NCBI GenBank assembly: GCA_036380435.1
Contig: DASVES010000236.1
Location: forward strand, 1-11,367
Length of the DNA stretch: 11,367 bases
Direction: 5' to 3'
Origin: DASQDT01 sp036380435
GTDB lineage: Bacteria > Acidobacteriota > Blastocatellia > Pyrinomonadales > Pyrinomonadaceae
Under the pieces are notes generated by a model, which worked only from the letters and a program-made list of their open reading frames with translations, was not told the DNA's origin and searched no databases. Below are positions 4,843-11,025 of the stretch, one piece after another; the first letter of the stretch is position 1; each line of letters begins with the position of its first letter. A program made the position numbers and the translations under genes.

Positions 4843-6510
4843 GTGAGCCGACCGCGAAACATCCGCGCGCCGCGTGGCGCCGAGCTTAACTGCAAGGGCT
4901 GGCATCAGGAGGCGGCGCTGCGCTGCCTGATGAACAACCTCGACCCGGAAGTGGCCGAGCGCCCCGACGACCTCGTCGTCTACGGCGGGCGCGGCAAGGC
5001 GGCGCGCGATTGGAATTCGTTCGACGCAATAGTGCGCGAACTCACCGCTCTGGAGAACGACGAGACGCTGCTCGTCCAGTCGGGCAAGCCCGTCGCCGTC
5101 TTCCGCACGCATGAGTACGCTCCGCGCGTTTTGATCGCCAACTCCAACCTCGTCGGCGCGTGGGCCACGTGGGAGCACTTCCACGAGCTTGAGCGGCGGG
5201 GGCTGATGATGTACGGGCAGATGACCGCAGGCTCGTGGATTTACATCGGCACGCAGGGCATCGTGCAGGGCACGTTCGAGACGTTCGCCGCGATGGCCGA
5301 TAAGAATTTCGGCGGGACGCTCGCGGGCCGGCTCGTCGTCTCGGGCGGCATGGGCGGCATGGGCGGCGCGCAACCCTTAGCCGCGACGATGAACGGCGCG
5401 GTCTTCCTCGGCGTGGACGTTGACCGCGAGCGCATCGAGCGCCGCGTCCGCACCGGCTACTGCGACCTCCTCGCCGTCTCTCTCGACGATGCGCTCCGCA
5501 TCTGCGCCGACGCCGTCGAGCAGCAGCGCGCCGTCTCCGTTGGACTCGTCGGCAACTGCGCCGAGGTGCTGCCCGAGATCGTTCGACGCGGCGTCAAAGT
5601 CGATGCCGTCACCGACCAGACGAGCGCGCACGACCCCTTAAACGGCTACGTCCCCGCCGGCCTCACGCTTGAAGAGGCCGACGAGCTTCGCCAACGGGAC
5701 GCGCGCGTCTACGTCGAGCGTTCGACTGAGTCGATGGCCCGCCACGTCGAGGCGATGCTTGAACTCAAGCGCGCGGGGGCCGTGGCCTTCGACTACGGCA
5801 ACAACATCCGCAAGTTCGCACACGACGCCGGCTGCCGCGACGCCTTCGAGATACCGGGCTTCGTCCCCGAGTACATCCGCCCGCTCTTCTGCGAGGGCAA
5901 AGGCCCCTTCCGCTGGGTGGCGCTCTCGGGCGACCCCGCCGACATCCGACGCACCGACGACCTCGCCCTCGAACTGTTTCCCGAAGACCGCACGCTCGAC
6001 CGCTGGCTCCGGCTCGCCCGCGAGCGCGTGCAGTTTCAGGGACTCCCGGCGCGTATCTGCTGGCTCGGCTACGGCGAGCGCGCCGAGATGGGCGAGGCCA
6101 TCAACGACTTAGTCCGCCGCGGCGAACTCCAAGCGCCCGTCGCCATCGGCCGCGACCACCTCGACACAGGCTCCGTGGCCTCACCTTTTCGTGAGACCGA
6201 AGCGATGCGCGACGGCTCCGACGCCGTCGCCGACTGGCCGATACTCAACGCGCTGCTCAACACGGCGAGCGGCGCAAGCTGGGTCTCTTTCCATCACGGC
6301 GGCGGCGTCGGCATCGGCTACTCGCTCCACGCCGGACAGGTCTCGGTCGCCGACGGCACGCCGGAAGCCTCCCGCCGTCTCAACCGCGTGCTCACCAACG
6401 ACCCCGGCCTCGGCGTCGCCCGACACGTCGATGCCGGCTACGACGAGGCCGAAGAGACCGCGCGCACGAAGGGCGTAAAAATTCCGATGCTCGGGGCGGG
6501 CGACGAGTAG
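4843..6510 (+). CDS. hutU: Urocanate hydratase (urocanase)
   Basis: 555 residues, the normal length for the family. It converts urocanate to 4-imidazolone-5-propionate, the second step of histidine degradation, in the cytoplasm with tightly bound NAD+ (EC 4.2.1.49). Similarity to known urocanases is visible end to end: LMNNLDPEVAE and LVVYGG near the start, LVQSGKPVAVF, YGQMTAGSWIYIGTQGIVQG, the glycine-rich NAD+ region SGGMGGMGGAQPLA (from residue 167), VTDQTSAHDPLNGY, FDYGNNIR, and the signature FQGLPARICW with Cys406 as the expected active-site cysteine. The likely start is GTG at 4843, 12 bases after AAGGAG; an in-frame TTG at 4792 lies inside hairpin 4 and would add 17 repeat-encoded residues. 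No hutH, hutI or hutG lies in the window, so the gene is separated from the rest of its pathway as far as can be seen. Confidence 0.98.
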   Translation: MSRPRNIRAPRGAELNCKGWHQEAALRCLMNNLDPEVAERPDDLVVYGGRGKAARDWNSFDAIVRELTALENDETLLVQSGKPVAVFRTHEYAPRVLIANSNLVGAWATWEHFHELERRGLMMYGQMTAGSWIYIGTQGIVQGTFETFAAMADKNFGGTLAGRLVVSGGMGGMGGAQPLAATMNGAVFLGVDVDRERIERRVRTGYCDLLAVSLDDALRICADAVEQQRAVSVGLVGNCAEVLPEIVRRGVKVDAVTDQTSAHDPLNGYVPAGLTLEEADELRQRDARVYVERSTESMARHVEAMLELKRAGAVAFDYGNNIRKFAHDAGCRDAFEIPGFVPEYIRPLFCEGKGPFRWVALSGDPADIRRTDDLALELFPEDRTLDRWLRLARERVQFQGLPARICWLGYGERAEMGEAINDLVRRGELQAPVAIGRDHLDTGSVASPFRETEAMRDGSDAVADWPILNALLNTASGASWVSFHHGGGVGIGYSLHAGQVSVADGTPEASRRLNRVLTNDPGLGVARHVDAGYDEAEETARTKGVKIPMLGAGDE

Positions 6511-6520
6511 GGCCGCGCGT

Positions 6521-6549
6521 TTGACAGCGGATACCAGCGCCCATATCCT
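6521..6549 (+). promoter_or_regulatory. Near-consensus sigma-70-type promoter
   Basis: TTGACA (6521-6526) and TATCCT (6544-6549) are separated by exactly 17 bases, giving a perfect -35 and a four-of-six -10. It starts 11 bases after the hutU stop and is the clearest promoter in the window. It would start RNA near 6556 and give the 94-residue protein its own transcript with a leader of about 130 bases. Confidence 0.7.
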
Positions 6550-6555
6550 ACCGGC

Positions 6556-6686
6556 ACTTCGTTTCCCGATATTCCGAACACAGGGTTTTACTCCTCGCCG
6601 ATGCGAAAACCAACCGGAGGGTGAAAGCTGTCTTCAAACTGTGCCTCGTCACTCATCCTTCGCTCATTCATTAAGGAGAAAAAATC
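6556..6686 (+). other. Long 5' leader of the acidic repeat protein gene
   Basis: About 130 bases of untranslated leader are predicted from the promoter. GGTTTT (6584-6589) can pair with AAAACC (6606-6611), and the loop carries ACTCCT, complementary to the later AGGAG ribosome site. GGAGG at 6616-6620 sits directly before GTG at 6621, which opens a 17-codon frame whose TAA (6672-6674) overlaps the ribosome site of the main gene. These could form a regulatory leader, but each signal is short and may be chance. Confidence 0.25.
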
Positions 6687-6971
6687 ATGGCAGACGAGAA
6701 AGACCCGACCGCGAGCGGCCAGCCTTCATCACCAGAAGGCATCATCGTCCCCGACGCGGGCAACCCGTCCGAGTCTCAGGAGGGCATCATCATTCCCCAA
6801 GCGGGAGGCCCGTCCGAGTCTACGGAGGGCGTCATCGTTAACCAGGCGGAGCAGCCGGGCGAGGCGAGCGCCGCGGGCGCGGCCGCCGGGGCCGGTGGCG
6901 CGACCGGGACAGCTTCGAGCGAAGAGGGCGACGAGCCTCCGCAGAAGGACGGCGTCATCATGGAGTTCTGA
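6687..6971 (+). CDS. Small acidic repeat protein, function unknown
   Basis: 94 residues; I do not recognise a family. It is acidic (many Glu/Asp, few Lys/Arg), rich in Gly, Ala, Pro and Ser, with no signal peptide, no transmembrane segment and no cysteine. Residues 17-61 are three 15-residue repeats: each begins (E)G(I/V)I(I/V), followed by P or N, and ends in a Pro-Ser/Gly-Glu segment. Residues 62-80 are a flexible Ala/Gly linker. The protein ends DGVIMEF, a fourth copy of the motif placed exactly at the C-terminus. Translation is well supported: AAGGAG lies 8 bases before the ATG, a near-consensus promoter is upstream and a strong terminator downstream, so it is a dedicated single-gene transcript. 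It may be a disordered protein presenting short binding motifs, or a multi-core peptide precursor; no modifying enzyme is seen nearby. Confidence 0.8.
   Translation: MADEKDPTASGQPSSPEGIIVPDAGNPSESQEGIIIPQAGGPSESTEGVIVNQAEQPGEASAAGAAAGAGGATGTASSEEGDEPPQKDGVIMEF
6735..6869 (+). repeat. Three 45-bp in-frame tandem repeats
   Basis: The units are 6735-6779, 6780-6824 and 6825-6869, each encoding 15 residues of the acidic protein. Units 1 and 2 are closest (they share the block CCGTCCGAGTCT at the same place), while unit 3 is diverged. The GGCATCATC/GGCGTCATC core is kept in all three. Selection at protein level is suggested because the hydrophobic motif is kept while the spacer changes. Confidence 0.8.
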
Positions 6972-7019
6972 CGCCTCACCGCGAGGCGACGCAAGGCCAG
7001 ATGCCCCGTCGCGTCTACG

Positions 7020-7063
7020 GACGCCCCGCGCTGCAAGCCGCGCCGCGCGGGGCGTCGGTTTTT
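7020..7063 (+). terminator. Strong intrinsic terminator after the acidic repeat protein
   Basis: Bases 7020-7031 and 7045-7056 form a perfect 12-bp GC stem with a 13-nt loop, followed at once by GGTTTTT. It starts 48 bases past the stop of the acidic protein gene and closes its transcript. Confidence 0.88.
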
Positions 7064-7239
7064 AAACGCCTCGGTCTTCCCCGCCGTGTTTCAACGGCGA
7101 GCGTCGAGTGGGTGCGGCGCGCAGCCTTCGGGATAAATTTTCGCGGGCGCGCGCACGCGGCCCGTCAGTTTCCGCATCAGATTGCCAGACGCACCTCGCC
7201 GACGCGTTCACCAAACATCCTACCCGTGGAGGTCAGAAG
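7064..7239. other. Intergenic spacer before the secreted membrane protein gene
   Basis: This spacer has no convincing gene. An AT-rich spot at 7131-7142 (GATAAATTTTC) might be a -10 region, but no matching -35 is seen. Since a strong terminator precedes it, a promoter for the following genes should lie here. GGAGGT at 7228-7233 is the ribosome site of the next gene. Confidence 0.35.
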
Positions 7240-7854
7240 ATGAAGCACCGCTCCAGATTGATCGCGCTCGTCGCGCTGCTGTTCGCGGCGGCGATTCCCG
7301 CCTCGGCCAATATCGCGCCGCCCAACGTGCCGACGAAGCCGCCCCGGCAAACAACCGGAGCGCCCGTCAGGATGCAGCTCCGGCCCGACGCGGACGCGAA
7401 GGAAGCCAAGCTGATCATCCCGCGCAAAGTCCTCCAACAGCTCAAGGCCGAACTCGACGGCGGCGCAGACCCGCAGACCGCCGCCGCCGCTGTCGCGTCG
7501 AGTGGGTCTAATCTCTCCTCGACGCAGACGGCCGTGGCGGGCGTCTTCCTGTCGTTGTCGCTCGTCCTCGGCGGCGTGTGGCTCGCGGGTTCGCGCGCGC
7601 CGGGGAGGCGCGTCTCGCGCGTCGTGTCGGCGCTCGCCTTCGCGGCGCTGGGCGGAGCGGCGGCGAGCGGCGTGGCCGTTTACGCCAACGCCGGCCCCCC
7701 GCCCGTGGCGCGCTCGCTCACGTCGAAGATTCTGGCTCCCGATCTGTCTTACTGGGGCGCGAGCGGCGTGGTGAAGATCGAGATCGCGAACGATGAGTCT
7801 CTGATTATGCTCGTCCTGCCGAAGGCGAAGGACGCGGCGACGGCCGGGGAGTGA
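7240..7854 (+). CDS. Signal-peptide-bearing membrane protein, function unknown
   Basis: 204 residues; family not recognised. Residues 1-23 are a classical signal peptide (KHRSR, hydrophobic core, cleavage likely after ASA). An exported stretch follows (24-95) with a Pro-rich start and a segment KLIIPRKVLQQLKAEL. Two hydrophobic helices lie at about 97-117 and 127-149, joined by a short basic loop (RAPGRRVSR), so by the positive-inside rule the loop should be cytoplasmic and both ends periplasmic. The last 50 residues (SKILAPDLSYWGASGVVKIEIAND) look like a small beta-rich domain. GGAGGT 6 bases before the ATG sets the start; an open extension to 7108 is not supported. The next gene starts 6 bases after the stop, so the two are almost certainly co-transcribed and may work together. 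Confidence 0.78.
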   Translation: MKHRSRLIALVALLFAAAIPASANIAPPNVPTKPPRQTTGAPVRMQLRPDADAKEAKLIIPRKVLQQLKAELDGGADPQTAAAAVASSGSNLSSTQTAVAGVFLSLSLVLGGVWLAGSRAPGRRVSRVVSALAFAALGGAAASGVAVYANAGPPPVARSLTSKILAPDLSYWGASGVVKIEIANDESLIMLVLPKAKDAATAGE

Positions 7855-7860
7855 AGAGTG

Positions 7861-8895
7861 ATGCGCGCACTTGCCGCCCAAGCAAACGCAACCGTAACGC
7901 TCGTCGGCCACGAGGCGCTCGCGCCGCGTTTCGGCGTGCCGTTTTTGGGCTTCTGCCTGCTCGCGGCGCTCTTGGTCAGTTGGTGGCCGCTGCAACTCTC
8001 CATCGCCACCGTCTTCCTCTTCGCCGGCCCGCACAACTGGATGGAGTTTCGCTACTTCCTCTCGCGCATGCCCGCGCGCTGGGGTCGCTCGCGCTCCTTC
8101 TTCGCCGTGGGCCTCGGCGGCACGCTCCTGCTCACGGCCGCCTACACCGTGCTCTTCTGGCTGGGGCAAACGTGGTACTTGAGCGAGGCGGCGTGGACGG
8201 CCGGCGTCTCCCTGTGGGGCACGGCGCTGCTCGTGTGGGCCTGCGCGCTCGTGTGGCTGCGCGGACGGCGGCGCGCGGCGCGCGGAGATTATTTGCCGGT
8301 GTACGCCGCCGGCTCGGCGCTCGCCGCGCTCGCGTGGGTCGCCCCGCAGTGGTTCTTCCTCGCGCTCGTCTACGCGCACCCGCTCGTCGCGCTCTGGTTT
8401 CTCGACCGGCAACTTAAACGCACGCGCCCCCATTGGAGGAAGACTTATCACCTGTGCCTCGCGGCGCTGCCGCTGCTCCTATTGCTGATGTGGAGCAGAC
8501 TAGCCGGAGCGCCCGATCTGGCCGAGACGGACGCGCTCTCGTGGCGCATCACGCGCCACGCGGGCGCAAGTATCCTGCCGGGCGTCTCCACCCACCTGCT
8601 CGTCGCGACGCACGTCTTTCTGGAGACGATTCATTACGGCGCGTGGCTCGTGTTGATTCCGCTGGCGGGCCTACAGCGCGCGGGCCTCTTCGAGACGCGC
8701 CGCATCCCGCTCGCCGTCCACCGCCGAGGGGGCTGGCCGCGGGCCGTCAAAGCGTCGCTCCTCTTCGGCGCGTTCGTCGTCGTCGCGCTGTGGGCCTTCT
8801 TCTGGGCCGACTACACGACGACGCGCGATTTGTACTTCACTCTCGCGATGGGGCACGTGCTCGCCGAGGTGCCGTTTCTGCTGCGACTACTCTGA
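7861..8895 (+). CDS. Multipass membrane protein with intramembrane histidines, function unknown
   Basis: 344 residues from the ATG at 7861 (a GTG one codon earlier is possible). I count about eight to nine hydrophobic segments over the whole length. Histidines sit in or at the edges of helices in distinctive motifs: GPHNWMEFRYFL (His58), YAHPLVALWFLDRQ (His173), THLLVATHVFLETIHYGAWL (His245, 251, 258) and MGHVLAEVPFLLR (His332). Such clustering suggests a metal- or haem-binding membrane enzyme; Brp/Blh-type carotenoid oxygenases and membrane hydroxylases are possible analogues, but I cannot match their signatures. It lies 6 bases after the preceding gene, in an operon with it, and is followed 3 bases after its stop by the multi-hairpin element at 8899. 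Confidence 0.8.
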   Translation: MRALAAQANATVTLVGHEALAPRFGVPFLGFCLLAALLVSWWPLQLSIATVFLFAGPHNWMEFRYFLSRMPARWGRSRSFFAVGLGGTLLLTAAYTVLFWLGQTWYLSEAAWTAGVSLWGTALLVWACALVWLRGRRRAARGDYLPVYAAGSALAALAWVAPQWFFLALVYAHPLVALWFLDRQLKRTRPHWRKTYHLCLAALPLLLLLMWSRLAGAPDLAETDALSWRITRHAGASILPGVSTHLLVATHVFLETIHYGAWLVLIPLAGLQRAGLFETRRIPLAVHRRGGWPRAVKASLLFGAFVVVALWAFFWADYTTTRDLYFTLAMGHVLAEVPFLLRLL

Positions 8896-8898
8896 CAC

Positions 8899-8989
8899 CA
8901 GTACCGCGAGCGGTAGCGAGCGGGTCTCGCGTCCGCGAGGCGGGCCTCTCATCGGAGGCGTACCCGCGAGGCTACCGCTCGCGGTACTG
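8899..8989. repeat. REP/BIME-like composite inverted repeat
   Basis: The outer arms 8899-8917 and 8971-8989 are a perfect 19-bp inverted repeat, extended by GCGGGT/ACCCGC (8920-8925 with 8962-8967). Inside are two further hairpins: CTCGCG/CGCGAG (8926-8931, 8934-8939) and GCCTC/GAGGC (8944-8948, 8955-8959). Each outer arm is itself a small palindrome (TACCG/CGGTA at 8902-8915 and 8973-8986). The DNA can fold either as one branched cruciform or as four small hairpins in a row. This resembles paired inverted REP units (BIMEs). It starts 3 bases past the upstream stop and differs in design from the heptamer hairpins. Confidence 0.85.
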
Positions 8990-9020
8990 TTTGGAGCTTC
9001 AAGTCGCCATTTACGACCTG

Positions 9021-9449
9021 ATGATTTTCGACATCGCACCCCCGCCCGTCGTCACCTCCCGGCCCGACGAGTTGTGGTATTTCCTTCCGTTCGGCTACCT
9101 TCTCACGGTCGCGGTCGAAACGCCCGTCCTCTTCTTCGGTCTCTCGAAGAGGCTCACGCGGTGGCAGCGACTCTTCGCCGGATTGTGGCTGACGGCCTGC
9201 ACCTACCCGGTCGTCGTCCTCGTACTGCCGGCCCTCTTCGCCACGTCGTCGCGCGGCCTCTACCTGCTCGCGGCCGAGACGTTCGCGCCCGCCGCCGAGT
9301 GCGTCATCTTCTGGCTCGCCATCGGACGCCGCCTCGACGTGAGCGCCCGCGCGAAGCTGCTCAACTTCGCGACGATTGTCGCGGCTAACATCCTGTCCTT
9401 CGCCGCCGGCGAGGTGCTGGGCGCGACCCGCTGGTTCGGACTCTTCTGA
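9021..9449 (+). CDS. Small four-helix membrane protein, function unknown
   Basis: 142 residues; no family recognised. Four hydrophobic segments at about 19-41, 51-73, 79-101 and 113-133 make up nearly the whole protein. Glutamates lie within or at the ends of the helices (Glu33, Glu86, Glu93, Glu131), unusual for a purely structural membrane protein and suggestive of ion binding or contact with a partner. The ATG at 9021 is the best-placed start, but its ribosome site is weak; a GGAG lies far upstream near 8993. A longer frame reaching back to 8433 overlaps the preceding gene and the hairpin element and is not real. It follows the histidine-rich membrane protein on the same strand, separated by the REP-like element, so co-transcription is plausible. 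Confidence 0.72.
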   Translation: MIFDIAPPPVVTSRPDELWYFLPFGYLLTVAVETPVLFFGLSKRLTRWQRLFAGLWLTACTYPVVVLVLPALFATSSRGLYLLAAETFAPAAECVIFWLAIGRRLDVSARAKLLNFATIVAANILSFAAGEVLGATRWFGLF

Positions 9450-9535
9450 GCGACGGCGCGACGCGCACTGGCTTGGATCAGACAACAGGCGCAACCGCTC
9501 CTCCATATTTTCAAGGAACTGCAAACTAAAATCTC

Positions 9536-10918
9536 GTGGACGAAGAGCCGACGCACGTCGAGACGCACCTGACGCCCGACCCGGTGGCCGCCGCCGAGCC
9601 GAGGGCAGTGGGCGAAGGGGGCCGTGTGCGGAGGGCGGCGCGGGCGCTCGCCATCGACATCACGCCGCTCAAGGTGTCGCGCGACTTTCGGTTGTTGTTC
9701 TTCGGGCAGACGGTGACGTTCTTCGGGTCGATGATGACGTTCGTCGTGCTGCCGTGGCAGATGTACCGTTTGACGGGGTCGTCGCTGGCGGTCGGGATGC
9801 TGGGCGTGGCGGAGTTCGTGCCCATCCTCCTGATGGCGTTCGTCGGGGGCGCGCTCGCCGACTACTTCGACCGCCGGCGCATGGTGCTGCTCACGGAGCT
9901 GGCACTCGCCGCCGGCACCGCCGTCCTCATCCTCAACTCGCTGCTGCCGCAGCCACGCGTCTGGGTGCTCTACGTTTGCGCTTCGCTGTTCGCCGCGCTC
10001 AACGGCTTGCAGCGGCCGTCGCTCGACTCGCTCATCCCGCGGCTCGTGCCGGCGGAACTTCTGACCTCGGCCGCGGCGCTCAGGTCGGTGGGGCTGACGG
10101 CCGGGATGATCGGCGGGCCGGCTTTGGGCGGCGTGCTCGTCGCCGCGTTCGGCCCCGTCGTCGCTTATTCGATTGACTTCGCGACCTTCGCCGCCTCGCT
10201 CGCGGCGCTCGCCATGTTGCGCGCCGTGCCGCCGCCGCCGGGCGCTGACCGGCCGAGCGTGCGTACCGTCGTCGAGGGACTGCGCTATGCGCGCAGCCGT
10301 CCCGAGTTGATGGGCACCTACCTCGTGGACATCAACGCGATGTTCTTCGGGATGCCGATGGCGCTCTTTCCGGCCATCGGCGAAAGCCTCGGCGGCCCGA
10401 AGGTGGTGGGGCTGCTCTACGCCGCGCCCGCCGCCGGCGCGCTCCTCGCCACGCTCACCTCGGGGTGGTCGAAGCACGTCAACCGCCACGGCCTCGCCGT
10501 CTGTCTGGCCGCCGCCGTGTGGGGGTTGGCCATCGTCGGCTTCGGCTTTGCGTCGTCGTTATGGCTGGCCGTTTTGTGTCTCGCGGTGGCGGGCGCGGCC
10601 GACATGGTGTCAGGGCTGTTTCGCATGACCATCTGGAATCAGACCATCCCCGACCACCTGCGCGGCCGGCTCGCGGGCGTTGAGATGGTCAGCTACACTA
10701 CGGGGCCGCTGCTGGGCAACGCCGAGGCCGGCATCGCCGCCCGTCTGTTCGGCGTCCGCGCGTCGGTCGTCTCGGGCGGTGTGCTGTGCGTCGTCGGGAC
10801 GGGCTTGCTCGCGCTGCTGCTGCCCGCGTTCCTGCGCTACGACGGGCGCGAGGGGCTGAAGCGCAAGGCCGCAGAAGAAGAGGCGCGCGCCGCCTTGCTG
10901 GGCGAGGCGTCAGAATAA
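9536..10918 (+). CDS. MFS exporter of the EntS-like (MFS_3) group
   Basis: 460 residues with about twelve hydrophobic helices, a major facilitator superfamily transporter in the cytoplasmic membrane. The order FRLLFFGQTVTFFGSMM (51-67), LPWQMYRLTGSSLAVG (72-87), motif A GALADYFDRRRM (105-116), RPSLDSLIPRLVP and GGPALGGVL (193-201) matches the MFS_3 group that contains enterobactin exporter EntS and macrolide-efflux-like proteins. Export of a small molecule by proton antiport is the expected role; the substrate is unknown. Start is uncertain: GTG at 9536 has an AAGGA 18 bases away, too far, while GTG at 9626 has GAAGGGGG close upstream and would remove 30 polar residues. The C-terminal 30 residues are charged and cytoplasmic. 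A secreted esterase gene follows after 107 bases. Confidence 0.88.
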   Translation: MDEEPTHVETHLTPDPVAAAEPRAVGEGGRVRRAARALAIDITPLKVSRDFRLLFFGQTVTFFGSMMTFVVLPWQMYRLTGSSLAVGMLGVAEFVPILLMAFVGGALADYFDRRRMVLLTELALAAGTAVLILNSLLPQPRVWVLYVCASLFAALNGLQRPSLDSLIPRLVPAELLTSAAALRSVGLTAGMIGGPALGGVLVAAFGPVVAYSIDFATFAASLAALAMLRAVPPPPGADRPSVRTVVEGLRYARSRPELMGTYLVDINAMFFGMPMALFPAIGESLGGPKVVGLLYAAPAAGALLATLTSGWSKHVNRHGLAVCLAAAVWGLAIVGFGFASSLWLAVLCLAVAGAADMVSGLFRMTIWNQTIPDHLRGRLAGVEMVSYTTGPLLGNAEAGIAARLFGVRASVVSGGVLCVVGTGLLALLLPAFLRYDGREGLKRKAAEEEARAALLGEASE

Positions 10919-10919
10919 T

Positions 10920-10990
10920 CAGACAGAATTGACAGGACGAACAGGATGAAGAAAAACTGATTTCAGATTTCAATTCTTCTTATCCTGCCT
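10920..10990. repeat. Degenerate AT-rich inverted repeat
   Basis: ACAGGACGA and ACAGGATGA form a short 9-nt direct repeat at 10932-10949. CAGGATGAAGAA (10942-10953) pairs, with a two-base bulge, with the complementary segment at 10974-10987. The block is clearly poorer in G+C than its surroundings and starts directly after the stop of the MFS gene, as the other intergenic elements do. It may be a decayed relative or a weak terminator; the pairing is imperfect. Confidence 0.45.
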
Positions 10991-11025
10991 ATCGGCGTCT
11001 GGCAGTGAAGACGGGAGGAGAGATT

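Noticed and set aside
6735..6869. 45-bp tandem repeats as iterons or an origin
   Set aside because: They are in frame within a well-supported gene and their conservation follows the protein motif.
7177..8451. Antisense open frame (424 codons) opposite the secreted and multipass membrane proteins
   Set aside because: Low-complexity Arg-rich translation with no start signals; explained by high GC at third positions of the plus-strand genes.
8433..9020. Upstream extension of the four-helix membrane protein to 8433
   Set aside because: It overlaps the preceding gene in another frame and reads through the REP-like element, producing Arg-rich sequence; the hydrophobic protein begins at 9021.
9450..9535. 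Promoter before the MFS gene (TTGGAT at 9473, TATTTT at 9506)
   Set aside because: The spacing is 27 bases, too long for a sigma-70-type promoter, and no better pair was found.
9260..10489. Long antisense open frame (409 codons) opposite the MFS and small membrane genes
   Set aside because: Its translation is Arg/His/Glu-rich without hydrophobic or family pattern, as expected opposite GC-rich coding DNA; the plus-strand genes are clearly real.
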